From Bacillus tequilensis KCTC 13622 (GTDB lineage: Bacteria; Bacillota; Bacilli; Bacillales; Bacillaceae), in contig NZ_AYTO01000034.1 in assembly GCF_000507145.1 (NCBI RefSeq), forward strand, positions 434,001 to 498,000: a DNA stretch of 64,000 nt. The letters run 5' to 3'. Both the position numbers and the translations under genes were made by a program. The notes below the pieces were generated by a model. The model was given only the letters and a program-made list of their open reading frames with translations. It ran no database searches and had not been told where the DNA came from. This document shows, one piece after another, positions 46,259-56,791 of this stretch (positions are counted from its first letter, which is position 1; the number at the start of each line of letters is the position of its first letter).

Positions 46259-46831
46259 GTGAAAGTAAAAAAATTAGTTGTGATTAGTATGCTGAGCAGT
46301 ATTGCATTTGTTTTGATGCTGTTAAATTTTCCGTTTCCGGGTCTTCCGGATTATTTAAAAATTGATTTTAGCGACGTGCCCGCTATTATTGCCATTTTGA
46401 TTTACGGGCCATTAGCTGGTATTGCTGTAGAAGCGATAAAAAATGTTCTTCAATATATCATTCAGGGAAGCATGGCCGGAGTTCCTGTAGGGCAATTGGC
46501 GAATTTCATCGCAGGATCACTCTTTATATTGCCGACCGCTTTCTTATTTAAAAAGCTCAACTCAGCAAAGGGATTAGCTGTCAGTCTGCTTCTGGGAACT
46601 GCAGCGATGACGGTCTTGATGAGTATTTTAAATTATGTTCTGATTCTTCCCGCCTACACATGGTTTTTACATTCACCGGCATTATCAGACAGCGCGCTGA
46701 AAACTGCGGTTGTCGCTGGTATTCTGCCGTTTAACATGATAAAAGGCATCATCATTACGGTTGTATTCTCACTTATTTTTATCAAGCTTAAGCCGTGGAT
46801 TGAGCAGCAGCGAAGCGCGCAAATCCATTAA
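46259..46831 (+). CDS. ribU: Riboflavin transporter RibU (FmnP), ECF S component
   Basis: A 190-residue integral membrane protein with six hydrophobic segments, the substrate-binding S component of an energy-coupling-factor transporter. The conserved N-terminal region LNFPFPGLPDYLKIDFSDVPAI and the segment EAIKNVLQYIIQG are typical of RibU. It imports riboflavin, using the shared EcfA/EcfT module. GTG 46259 follows AAAAGGAGAGA. Expression is controlled by the FMN riboswitch upstream. Confidence 0.96.
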   Translation: MKVKKLVVISMLSSIAFVLMLLNFPFPGLPDYLKIDFSDVPAIIAILIYGPLAGIAVEAIKNVLQYIIQGSMAGVPVGQLANFIAGSLFILPTAFLFKKLNSAKGLAVSLLLGTAAMTVLMSILNYVLILPAYTWFLHSPALSDSALKTAVVAGILPFNMIKGIIITVVFSLIFIKLKPWIEQQRSAQIH

Positions 46832-46833
46832 AT

Positions 46834-46864
46834 AAAAAAGCTCCCGCAGGGGAGCTTTTTTTGT
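46834..46864. terminator. Bidirectional terminator between ribU and fer
   Basis: AAAAGCTCCC pairs with GGGAGCTTTT around GCAG, with A and T runs on both flanks. Confidence 0.88.
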
Positions 46865-46869
46865 TGCTT

Positions 46870-47175
<306 letters not shown>

Positions 47176-47374
47176 TCAATTTAACACCTATTCCTCTTAC
47201 TTATTGTAATGATGTTCTTGCCACATTTCAACAGAAAAATGATTGAGAATGCTTATCACATAAGGGGTTATCTACATAACATCCCCCTTAATGATGACAT
47301 TAAACGTCGATTTCTGTTTAAAATCTGTTAAAATAAAAAGAGCAAATCAACGATTTTTGTCAGGAAGAATGTGG

Positions 47375-48434
47375 GTGAATAGGTTGTCATTAAATTATTT
47401 CGATATTATGGCTCTCGATTGCCTTTGCAAAATAAATGGAGAACGTTCGGGAAGCGCTGTTTTTCACCTATTCAAAGGCAAAAGATCGTCACAAACCATT
47501 CAAGATGCCGGCTTATTTCAGCTTGCAAAATACTTTGGAATGGCAGCACAATGTTCAAGAAGCGATATTTCAGCGTCGCTCAAAAAGCTTGAACAGCATT
47601 CATATCTCAATCCGACGTCTGAAACAGATACGTACAAAGTAACAGCCAGCGGCAGAGCCGCTTTGAAGCATGCTTTCAGTGAGCGGCCTTGGCCCGTCCA
47701 TTGTCACGGCGCTTATTATCAGCAGGCTGCCGGCGTGCTCTGGAAAAGGCTTTCACTGCTTGTGCAGGTCTTATCTCATAAACTGCGGGGGAGCCGGCAG
47801 TATTTCCCTGTTACAAAGGATCATAAAACACTTCACTGGGTAAAGAAGTACCTGTCCCGGCATTCGGATCATATAGAGATGGCAAGGAGCCTTTTTGTCA
47901 TGCTGGAGTCCCATTTGTATAAGATTGATGACAAAGCAGCGCAAATTTTTGTCTACTCCTTAACCTCGCATGACAGGATCGGTTATACGAGCAGGCAGCT
48001 TGCTGATACGCTGAAAGATGATGAGTGGTATGTGTACATCATGTTTTGGGCTTCGGTCCATTATTTTATTCAATCTCTCCCGGAGTGTGAAGATGCTTTG
48101 TTAAAGGATCTCCTCTCTGATGTGCATGTAGATAATGCCCTCACAGAGTCAACGAGGAAAACTTGGCAGATGATTAAACGAGGGATTCCGATACATCGAA
48201 TTGCTGAAATCAGAAAGCTGAAAACAGCGACGATCGAAGACCATATTGTTGAGATTTCTCTCCATGAGCCTGCGTTTATGATTAACGACTATGTATCAGC
48301 GGAAGAGCAGCTCCAAATCGCAGAGTTTGCCAAACGGATGAGAACGAACAAAATCAAACAAATTCGCGACGGGCTGGAGCAGCAGTTCAGCTACTTTCAA
48401 ATCAGACTGGCATTGACAAAGCAGGTGCAGCAAT

Positions 48435-48442
<8 letters not shown>
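47375..48442 (+). CDS. ypbB: Helix-turn-helix protein YpbB
   Basis: A soluble protein of about 355 residues, conserved next to recS. Its C-terminal 90 residues (RGIPIHRIAEIRKLKTATIE) form a helix-turn-helix of the HTH_40 type often attached to RecQ helicases. I choose GTG 47375, seven bases from GGAAG; ATG 47369 and TTG 47384 are alternatives. The gene overlaps recS by eight bases, so in effect it may supply the C-terminal domain that RecS lacks. Confidence 0.88.
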
Positions 48443-49925
<1,483 letters not shown>

Positions 49926-49951
49926 AACAGCAAAAGGATTTCATTCAGCAT

Positions 49952-50554
49952 ATGTCTGACCGTGATATGCTGACGCAGTTATACTTGACGCAGTTTATCG
50001 TCATCATCGTAGCAGCTGGAGCGGGATTGTTCTTTTTTGAGGGTGTAAGAGACGTACTAAAGCTCTGGGATATTCGCGATATGCGAATCATATGGTATGG
50101 TGTTTCTCTTTCGGTTATTGTTATTTTAGCTGATCTGGCAGTGATGAAATGGTGCCCGCCTCATTTATATAATGACGGCGGAATTAATAAAAAAATATTC
50201 AGTAAGAGGTCAATCCCTCATATTATATTTTTAACGCTTCTGATTGCTTTCGCGGAAGAAATGTTATTCAGGGGAGTGCTGCAGACACATATCGGTTTAT
50301 GGGCGGCCAGCCTAATATTTGCCGTTCTTCATTTTCGGTATTTGTCAAAATGGCTGTTGTTTATCATGGTGACAGCAATCAGCTTTTTGCTCGGTCTGAT
50401 ATATGAATGGACCGGTAATTTATTTGTTCCGGTGACGGCGCATTTTATCATTGATGCCGTGTTTGCCTGTCAGATTCGTTTTGAACATGTGAGGAGGGAT
50501 ATACATGACGAACATGTCAAGAGTAGAGAGAAGAAAAGCCCAAAATCTTTATGA
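49952..50554 (+). CDS. ypbD: CPBP-family membrane protease YpbD
   Basis: A 200-residue membrane protein of the CAAX protease/bacteriocin-immunity (Abi) family. The glutamate-glutamate motif AEEMLFRG (about 108), HF in VLHFRYL and the third motif VTAHFIIDAV are all present, so it is probably an active intramembrane protease. Its substrate is unknown. ATG 49952 lies 13 bases from AAAGGA; an upstream CTG at 49922, overlapping the recS stop, is an alternative start that would add ten residues. The 3' end overlaps ypbE. Confidence 0.85.
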   Translation: MSDRDMLTQLYLTQFIVIIVAAGAGLFFFEGVRDVLKLWDIRDMRIIWYGVSLSVIVILADLAVMKWCPPHLYNDGGINKKIFSKRSIPHIIFLTLLIAFAEEMLFRGVLQTHIGLWAASLIFAVLHFRYLSKWLLFIMVTAISFLLGLIYEWTGNLFVPVTAHFIIDAVFACQIRFEHVRRDIHDEHVKSREKKSPKSL

Positions 50555-51233
50555 AGATCAAAACGCTGCATCGGCGGAAGATTATTTCGATGATGATGGA
50601 GAAAGCCTTCCGACGAGACAATCTGTGAAAAATCAAAGAGAACAGAAAAAAAAGCAAGGCAAAACAAAAACGCCATTATTCACTGTCCTGGCTGTATTAT
50701 TTGTATTTGTGCCGGTTATTGTTTTAGTCACCTTGTTTTATCTAAAAAGCCACCCGGATAATCATGATGATTATGAAGATGTGTTTTATGACAGCAGCCA
50801 AAGCAAATATGAGATTTTGCCCAAATCAGAGGACAAAAAAGATACAGCAGACACGGACAAAAACACCAAAGAGACCGCATTGCAAAAAGAGTCAAAAAAA
50901 AAGTCTGAAGATGCTAAGGCAAAAGGGCCTGCAAACACTACAACTGATAAGAAACAGCCTGCTGTAGCGGAAAAAGAAGACTCAGTAAATCAGGAGGAAG
51001 CAGCCGCCGCGGCTGCTTCCTCTTCCCAAGAACAGCAGCCGGCTGAGCCGGTTCAACCTGAGCCGAAACGCGTTGTCAAACACACTGTGCAAAAGAAAGA
51101 AACATTGTATCGCATTTCTATGAAATATTATAAAAGCCGAGTGGGGGAGGAAAAAATCCGCGCGTATAATCATTTGAATGGGAATGATGTTTACACCGGA
51201 CAAGTTTTGGACATCCCCTTAATGGATGAGTAG
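50505..51233 (+). CDS. ypbE: LysM-domain membrane protein YpbE
   Basis: A 242-residue bitopic protein: a charged cytoplasmic part (1-58), one transmembrane segment (about 60-82), a long polar linker rich in Lys, Glu, Gln and Ala (90-185) and a C-terminal LysM domain (about 190-238, KHTVQKKETLYRISMKYYK). It should sit in the membrane with the LysM touching peptidoglycan. ATG 50505 follows GTGAGGAGG inside ypbD. The alanine/serine tract near 167-175 is coded by simple GCC/GCT repeats. Confidence 0.9.
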   Translation: MTNMSRVERRKAQNLYEDQNAASAEDYFDDDGESLPTRQSVKNQREQKKKQGKTKTPLFTVLAVLFVFVPVIVLVTLFYLKSHPDNHDDYEDVFYDSSQSKYEILPKSEDKKDTADTDKNTKETALQKESKKKSEDAKAKGPANTTTDKKQPAVAEKEDSVNQEEAAAAAASSSQEQQPAEPVQPEPKRVVKHTVQKKETLYRISMKYYKSRVGEEKIRAYNHLNGNDVYTGQVLDIPLMDE

Positions 51234-51294
51234 GGCATTTTTTTTATTTTACGCTCATATATTGTAGCAATGAAATGGACAAGGTGTGAAGCGT

Positions 51295-51738
51295 ATGGAA
51301 TCCCTATGGAATCAGCTGGATCGGTTTACAGATGCGCCGACCAAACAGATGCTGCAAGCGCTGGTGAAACGAAAACAAAAATTTGAAAATTATGCGGCGC
51401 AATGCCGCAGGTGGCGATGGACTTCCCTCATTTGTTTGGGCTTATTTTGTCTTATGATCATGATCAAAAGCCCGGCGCCTCGGCTCGTTCTTCAAGAGAT
51501 GCTGAGCCATACCTTTTATTTATTTTGGATGATGGCAACCGCTTTTGCATACTGCACTTCATATTATTTTAAGAAAAAGGAAGAAAAAGCTGAGGGTGAT
51601 TTCCATAAACTGAGATGTGAAATTATTCAGAAAAGCACTGATCTTTGGCCGCAGCCGGATAAATGGAAGGCGAGAGAGTCTGTTTTTCACATGATGAAGC
51701 ACAAATATGACATCAATCTATATTTTGAAAGTAAATAA
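51295..51738 (+). CDS. ypbF: DUF2663 membrane protein YpbF
   Basis: A 147-residue protein with two membrane segments (about 46-62 and 75-95) flanked by basic stretches, belonging to the DUF2663 family limited to bacilli. Function unknown. ATG 51295 follows AAGGTGTG; the in-frame GTG at 51286 lies within that ribosome site. It ends at a hairpin terminator. Confidence 0.87.
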   Translation: MESLWNQLDRFTDAPTKQMLQALVKRKQKFENYAAQCRRWRWTSLICLGLFCLMIMIKSPAPRLVLQEMLSHTFYLFWMMATAFAYCTSYYFKKKEEKAEGDFHKLRCEIIQKSTDLWPQPDKWKARESVFHMMKHKYDINLYFESK

Positions 51739-51742
51739 ATTC

Positions 51743-51778
51743 GGACGTTTTCTCAAACGATAGAAACGTCTTTTTTTA
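51743..51778 (+). terminator. Rho-independent terminator after ypbF
   Basis: GACGTTTTC (51744-51752) pairs with GAAACGTC (51763-51770), followed by T7. Confidence 0.8.
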
Positions 51779-51824
51779 TTGTCCGTCTTATTGATAAGTT
51801 CTAAAAAAAGAATGGAGAGTTTTT

Positions 51825-52604
51825 ATGAAGCTATCAGTGAAAATTGCCGGTGTGCTGACTGTTGCGGCAGCGGCAATGACGGCAAAAATGTATTCAACTG
51901 CAAAAGGCAACCATTTAAAAACACATACGTTTCCTTTATCAAAAATGAAGGGCAAGCCGCCTCTTACCATTTTTTTTATTTCGGACATTCACAAACGTCT
52001 TATCGATCAAGACCTTTTGGAAAAAGCGAGAAGCCAAGCCCCTCACTTGGTTATCATCGGCGGTGATTTAGCTGAGGGCGGAGTGCCCAGTGCGAGAATC
52101 GAGGAAAACATCAAAAGGCTCGCTGATTTCGGGGTTCCAGTTGTATTTGTGTGGGGGAATAATGACTATGAAGTCAGGCAGCGTAAGCTTTATTCCATAT
52201 TTAAAGCGCACGGCGTCATCTCTTTAAGGAATGAGTCAGTTCCGTTTTCGTACAACGGAAATACGGTTTCAATCGCTGGGGTTGATGATATCAGAATGGA
52301 GATGGATCATTATGAGGAAGCCATTAAAGAACTCGACAAAAGCCAGCTGAATATTCTGGTTTGCCATAACCCTGAGATTCACGAACAAATCGATGAAGCT
52401 GACGGCATTGATGCGATATTCAGCGGACACACCCACGGCGGTCAGATCAGGTTTGGGAAAATTGGTCCGTATGAACTTGGGAAAACAGGCATTGTTAAAA
52501 ATGCAGCGTATCTCATCAGCAATGGATATGGCACGACAAAAGTGCCTCTTCGTTTAGGCGCTGAACCGGAAACACATATTGTGACTCTTTGCGCGCCAGA
52601 GTAA
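51825..52604 (+). CDS. ypbG: Metallophosphoesterase YpbG
   Basis: A 259-residue calcineurin-like phosphoesterase with an N-terminal hydrophobic segment (about 5-22) that anchors or exports it. The metal motifs run FISDIHKR (D-x-H), GGDLAEGG, WGNNDYE, a CHNPE and SGHTHGGQ. Family members with this architecture include lipid A precursor and cyclic-nucleotide phosphohydrolases; the substrate here is unknown. ATG 51825 follows AATGGAGAG. Confidence 0.9.
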   Translation: MKLSVKIAGVLTVAAAAMTAKMYSTAKGNHLKTHTFPLSKMKGKPPLTIFFISDIHKRLIDQDLLEKARSQAPHLVIIGGDLAEGGVPSARIEENIKRLADFGVPVVFVWGNNDYEVRQRKLYSIFKAHGVISLRNESVPFSYNGNTVSIAGVDDIRMEMDHYEEAIKELDKSQLNILVCHNPEIHEQIDEADGIDAIFSGHTHGGQIRFGKIGPYELGKTGIVKNAAYLISNGYGTTKVPLRLGAEPETHIVTLCAPE

Positions 52605-52762
52605 CTTTTCAAAAGCAAAAATCCATAAGGCAATAAAAATTGCATTGTGCTTGTCTTACTTGTGAAGTCAGTGTAAACTGATAACAATTAAGAACCTATG
52701 ACTCATCATCTCATATAATGTGTTATATGATTTGTGTGCAAGTAGAGGCAGGAGGGAACGTT

Positions 52763-53347
52763 ATGCGGCTTGAGCGTCTGAATTATAATAAGATCAAAAT
52801 CTTTTTAACCCTCGATGATTTGACAGACCGAGGATTGACAAAAGAAGACCTCTGGAAGGACTCATTTAAAGTCCACCAGTTATTTAAAGATATGATGAAT
52901 GAAGCGAACACAGAGCTCGGCTTTGAAGCGAATGGACCGATTGCAGTGGAAGTGTATTCTCTCCAAGCACAAGGGATGGTTGTGATCGTAACAAAGAATC
53001 AAGACGCCGATTCAGAAGAAGATGAGTATGATGATGATTACATCGAAATGCAAGTCAAGCTTGATGAAAGTGCGGACATCATTTATCAATTCCATTCCTT
53101 TGAAGATATCATTCAGCTTTCAGAAAGCTTACAGCGAATCGGTATCACTGGGGGAACTGTCTACCACTATAACGGACAGTACTTTTTAAGCCTTGAAGAC
53201 CTGGGGTCACATACGGCTGAGGGAGTTGTGGCGGTTCTGGCTGAATACGGCAATCCGACAACTTTAACGATTTATCGCTTGCAAGAGTATGGTAAGCTCA
53301 TTATGGACGGTAATGCCGTTGAGACGATACAGACTCATTTTTCATAA
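52763..53347 (+). CDS. mecB: Adaptor protein MecB (YpbH)
   Basis: A 194-residue paralogue of MecA, the adaptor that hands ComK and other substrates to ClpC. The N-terminal domain (about 1-80) includes IFLTLDDLTDRGLTKEDLW; an acidic linker (DADSEEDEYDDDY, about 88-100) and the C-terminal ClpC-binding domain (110-194) follow. ATG 52763 follows CAGGAGGGAAC; the frame from 52718 extends upstream without a site. Confidence 0.93.
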   Translation: MRLERLNYNKIKIFLTLDDLTDRGLTKEDLWKDSFKVHQLFKDMMNEANTELGFEANGPIAVEVYSLQAQGMVVIVTKNQDADSEEDEYDDDYIEMQVKLDESADIIYQFHSFEDIIQLSESLQRIGITGGTVYHYNGQYFLSLEDLGSHTAEGVVAVLAEYGNPTTLTIYRLQEYGKLIMDGNAVETIQTHFS

Positions 53348-53356
53348 GGATGCAAC

Positions 53357-53388
53357 GGAAAACTGCTGATTTCACAGCAGTTTTTTTT
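53357..53388 (+). terminator. Rho-independent terminator of mecB
   Basis: AAAACTGCTG pairs with CAGCAGTTTT around ATTTCA and is followed by T4 to T8. Confidence 0.88.
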
Positions 53389-53504
53389 CGTTAAAAAACA
53401 TGGAAAAACATAGCGTTTATTCTATGCACAGATCATATGAAGGTGTATACTATTCTCTGAAAGGGAGCATGTGAGAAACAGAAGATTCTAGGAGGTTAAC
53501 TCAA

Positions 53505-54779
53505 ATGGCAGCCGATCGAAACACCGGTCATACAGAAGAGGACAAACTTGATGTATTAAAATCAACCCAAACCGTGATACATAAGGCTCTGGAAAAATTG
53601 GGATATCCAGAAGAAGTGTACGAATTGTTAAAGGAGCCAATGAGATTATTAACGGTAAAAATACCTGTTCGTATGGACGACGGTTCAGTAAAGATTTTTA
53701 CAGGTTATCGTGCGCAGCACAATGACTCTGTCGGTCCGACGAAAGGCGGGATCCGTTTTCACCCGAACGTAACAGAAAAAGAGGTGAAGGCGCTTTCTAT
53801 TTGGATGAGTTTAAAATGCGGCATAATTGATCTTCCATATGGCGGTGGTAAAGGCGGAATTGTTTGTGATCCAAGGGATATGTCGTTTAGAGAGCTGGAG
53901 CGTCTGAGCAGAGGATATGTCAGAGCAATCAGCCAAATTGTCGGCCCGACGAAAGACGTGCCGGCGCCGGATGTATTTACAAACTCACAAATCATGGCAT
54001 GGATGATGGATGAGTATTCAAGAATTGATGAATTTAATTCGCCTGGATTTATTACAGGAAAACCGCTCGTGCTTGGCGGTTCTCACGGAAGAGAATCTGC
54101 GACGGCAAAAGGTGTCACTATCTGTATTAAAGAAGCGGCTAAGAAAAAAGGCATCGATATTCATGGTGCGCGTGTCGTAGTCCAAGGCTTTGGAAACGCG
54201 GGAAGCTATTTGGCGAAATTTATGCATGATGCGGGAGCGAAGGTTGTCGGCATCTCGGATGCGTATGGCGGACTTTATGATCCGGAAGGCCTCGATATCG
54301 ATTACTTACTTGACCGCCGCGACAGCTTCGGTACTGTAACAAAGCTTTTCAACGATACCATTACGAACCAAGAGCTATTGGAACTGGATTGTGATATCCT
54401 TGTTCCAGCTGCGATTGAAAATCAAATTACAGAAGAAAATGCCCATAATATACGAGCTAAAATTGTCGTTGAAGCGGCAAACGGCCCAACAACGCTTGAA
54501 GGAACGAAAATTCTTTCAGATCGGGACATTTTACTTGTTCCAGACGTTCTGGCAAGTGCCGGCGGCGTAACAGTTTCATATTTTGAATGGGTTCAGAATA
54601 ACCAAGGCTTCTATTGGAGTGAAGAAGAAGTAGAAGAAAAATTGGAAAAAATGATGGTCAAATCATTTAACAACATTTATGAGATGGCTAACAACCGAAG
54701 AATTGACATGAGACTCGCTGCTTATATGGTCGGCGTTCGCAAAATGGCTGAAGCTTCGCGTTTTAGAGGCTGGATATAA
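53505..54779 (+). CDS. gudB: NAD-specific glutamate dehydrogenase GudB (intact form)
   Basis: A 424-residue glutamate dehydrogenase that oxidises glutamate to 2-oxoglutarate and ammonia. Visible are the active-site lysine region GGIRFHP with SLKCGIIDLPYGGGKGGI, PAPDVFTNSQIMAWM, and the Rossmann motif VVQGFGNAGSYL. At codons 94-96 the sequence GTGAAGGCG (Val-Lys-Ala) occurs once. In strain 168 a 9-bp direct repeat here adds three residues and inactivates the enzyme (427 residues), so this copy should be active. The start follows TAGGAGGTTAAC. Confidence 0.97.
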   Translation: MAADRNTGHTEEDKLDVLKSTQTVIHKALEKLGYPEEVYELLKEPMRLLTVKIPVRMDDGSVKIFTGYRAQHNDSVGPTKGGIRFHPNVTEKEVKALSIWMSLKCGIIDLPYGGGKGGIVCDPRDMSFRELERLSRGYVRAISQIVGPTKDVPAPDVFTNSQIMAWMMDEYSRIDEFNSPGFITGKPLVLGGSHGRESATAKGVTICIKEAAKKKGIDIHGARVVVQGFGNAGSYLAKFMHDAGAKVVGISDAYGGLYDPEGLDIDYLLDRRDSFGTVTKLFNDTITNQELLELDCDILVPAAIENQITEENAHNIRAKIVVEAANGPTTLEGTKILSDRDILLVPDVLASAGGVTVSYFEWVQNNQGFYWSEEEVEEKLEKMMVKSFNNIYEMANNRRIDMRLAAYMVGVRKMAEASRFRGWI

Positions 54780-54800
54780 GTTGATGATTTGCATAAAAAT

Positions 54801-54836
54801 AAAAAATCTCCTATGATAAAATAGGAGATTTTTTTA
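54801..54836 (+). terminator. Rho-independent terminator of gudB
   Basis: AAAATCTCCTA pairs with TAGGAGATTTT across TGATAAAA, followed by T3. Confidence 0.88.
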
Positions 54837-54888
54837 TTCGGAAATAGAAAAATATGAATTGAAATGCCAATCGCAGGAGTTGACGGAA

Positions 54889-55863
54889 ATGATTCAAGAA
54901 AAAGCAATAATTATAGGCGGAGGGCCTTGCGGACTATCTGCTGCCATTCACTTAAAACAAATTGGCATTGATGCCCTCGTCATCGAAAAAGGAAATGTCG
55001 TTAACAGCATTTACAATTATCCGACGCATCAAACCTTTTTCAGCTCAAGTGAAAAGCTTGAAATCGGAGACGTGGCATTTATTACGGAAAACAGAAAGCC
55101 TGTCAGAATTCAGGCGTTGTCGTATTACCGGGAAGTCGTCAAACGGAAAAACATCCGTGTAAATGCGTTTGAAATGGTGCGAAAAGTGACAAAGACGGAA
55201 AACAATACATTTGTTATAGAGACATCAAAAGGGACTTATACGGCGCCTTATTGCATTATTGCCACAGGCTACTATGATCATCCAAACTATATGAACGTAC
55301 CCGGTGAGAATTTGCCGAAAGTATTTCATTATTTTAAAGAAGGCCACCCGTATTTTGATAAAGATGTCGCAGTCATCGGCGGGAAAAATTCAAGCGTAGA
55401 CGCTGCACTTGAACTCGTGAAATCTGGCGCGCGCGTCACAGTTTTATACAGGGGCAATGAGTATTCGTCAAGCATTAAGCCGTGGATTTTGCCTGAATTT
55501 GAATCGCTCGTCAGAAATGGTACAATCCGTATGGAGTTTGGTGCCTGTGTCGAAAAAATCACCGAAGACGAAGTTGTCTTCCGCTCCGGTGAGAAGGAAC
55601 TCATTACGATTAAAAATGATTTTGTATTTGCCATGACTGGCTATCATCCCGACCATCAATTTCTTGAAAAAATGGGTGTTGAAATTGATAAAGAAACAGG
55701 ACGTCCATTTTTCAATGAAGAAACGATGGAAACAAACGTTGAAGGTATTTTTATTGCCGGGGTCATTGCTGCAGGGAACAACGCAAATGAAATATTTATT
55801 GAAAACGGCAGATTTCACGGGGGACATATCGCTGCAGAAATCGCAAAAAGAGAAAAACAGTAG
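54889..55863 (+). CDS. ypdA: Bacillithiol disulfide reductase YpdA (Bdr)
   Basis: A 324-residue FAD- and NADPH-dependent pyridine nucleotide-disulfide oxidoreductase. The FAD motif is IIGGGPCGLSAAIHL with a cysteine (C14) next to the dinucleotide fold; the second dinucleotide motif is VIGGKNSSVDAALEL. No CxxC redox pair is present, consistent with YpdA-type enzymes that use the single Cys. It reduces oxidised bacillithiol. ATG 54889 follows CAGGAGTT. Confidence 0.92.
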   Translation: MIQEKAIIIGGGPCGLSAAIHLKQIGIDALVIEKGNVVNSIYNYPTHQTFFSSSEKLEIGDVAFITENRKPVRIQALSYYREVVKRKNIRVNAFEMVRKVTKTENNTFVIETSKGTYTAPYCIIATGYYDHPNYMNVPGENLPKVFHYFKEGHPYFDKDVAVIGGKNSSVDAALELVKSGARVTVLYRGNEYSSSIKPWILPEFESLVRNGTIRMEFGACVEKITEDEVVFRSGEKELITIKNDFVFAMTGYHPDHQFLEKMGVEIDKETGRPFFNEETMETNVEGIFIAGVIAAGNNANEIFIENGRFHGGHIAAEIAKREKQ

Positions 55864-55870
55864 AGATGGG

Positions 55871-55901
55871 GGAGCATATGATGAATTCGTATGCTCTTTT
55901 T
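55871..55901 (+). terminator. Rho-independent terminator of ypdA
   Basis: GAGCATA pairs with TATGCTC (55872-55896) followed by T5. Confidence 0.8.
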
Positions 55902-55982
55902 GTTTTTTTATTTCAGACAGATGTAAAATTGTAAGCAACATGGTAGGATAGACTTAGGAATATAAAGGAAAGAGGTTGCCTG

Positions 55983-56639
55983 ATGTTTGCAATCATCTCT
56001 GCAGGAATTGCTCCCGGCATCGCGCTGTTAAGTTACTTTTATTTAAAAGATCAGTATGATAATGAACCTGTACATATGGTGCTTCGGTCGTTTTTTCTAG
56101 GGGTTGTTCTTGTATTTCCCATCATGTTTATCCAATACGTGCTTGAAAAAGAGAATGTGGGAGGCGGAAGCTTTTTCGTTTCTTTTCTATCTTCAGGATT
56201 TTTGGAGGAATCACTAAAATGGTTTATTCTGATGGTCAGTGTATACCCGCACGCCCACTTTGATGAGCATTATGATGGGATTGTATACGGGGCAAGTGTT
56301 TCGCTCGGTTTTGCAACCCTCGAAAATATTCTTTACTTAATTGGCCACGGTGTGGAGCATGCGTTTGTCAGGGCGCTCCTGCCTGTTTCATGCCATGCCT
56401 TAATAGGCGTTATTATGGGATTTTACCTTGGGAAAGCCCGTTTTTCCGCTGAGAAGGCGCGTGTGAAGTGGCTTATTCTTTCTTTAGCTGTCCCGTCTCT
56501 GTTGCATGGATCGTATGATTTTATCCTGATGGCACTGAGTAATTGGATTTATTATATGTTTCCATTTATGTTATTTTTATGGTGGTTTGGTTTGCGCAAA
56601 GCGAAAAAAGCCCGTTCCGTCAATATGATGCAAGTATAG
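55983..56639 (+). CDS. prsW: Intramembrane protease PrsW
   Basis: A 218-residue polytopic membrane protease that makes the first (site-1) cut of anti-sigma-W factor RsiW. Motif 1 FLEESLKWF holds the catalytic glutamates (near 75-76), with [12 protein letters not shown] and [12 protein letters not shown] further along, matching the PrsW family. Membrane segments number about seven. ATG 55983 follows AAAGAGGTTGCC. It responds to antimicrobial peptides and envelope stress in B. subtilis. Confidence 0.95.
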   Translation: MFAIISAGIAPGIALLSYFYLKDQYDNEPVHMVLRSFFLGVVLVFPIMFIQYVLEKENVGGGSFFVSFLSSGFLEESLKWFILMVSVYPHAHFDEHYDGIVYGASVSLGFATLENILYLIGHGVEHAFVRALLPVSCHALIGVIMGFYLGKARFSAEKARVKWLILSLAVPSLLHGSYDFILMALSNWIYYMFPFMLFLWWFGLRKAKKARSVNMMQV

Positions 56640-56640
56640 A

Positions 56641-56670
56641 AGCCGCACAGAAACCGTGCGGCTTTTTTTG
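56641..56670 (+). terminator. Rho-independent terminator of prsW
   Basis: AGCCGCAC pairs with GTGCGGCT across AGAAACC, followed by T6. Confidence 0.88.
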
Positions 56671-56722
56671 TGCTGTTTTATCAATAGTGATTTTGTGTTT
56701 TGAGGGATAACAAGGAAAGTGT

Positions 56723-56751
56723 GTATAAAAATAACCTCGTGACAGAAAATA
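56723..56751 (+). promoter_or_regulatory. Possible forespore (sigma-G) promoter of sleB-ypeB
   Basis: GTATA (56723-56727) with CAGAAAATA (56743-56751) after 15 bases roughly fits sigma-F/G patterns. Sigma-G expression of sleB is established; the site is tentative. Confidence 0.4.
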
Positions 56752-56791
56752 CGATTACACTTAAAAAATTTGCTGTAGGAGGCTTGAAAAG

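Noticed and set aside
50995-51040. GCC/GCT-rich repeat in ypbE as a regulatory hairpin
   Set aside because: GAAGCAGCC and GGCTGCTTC can pair, but the segment simply codes an Ala/Ser tract in the linker and has no T run.
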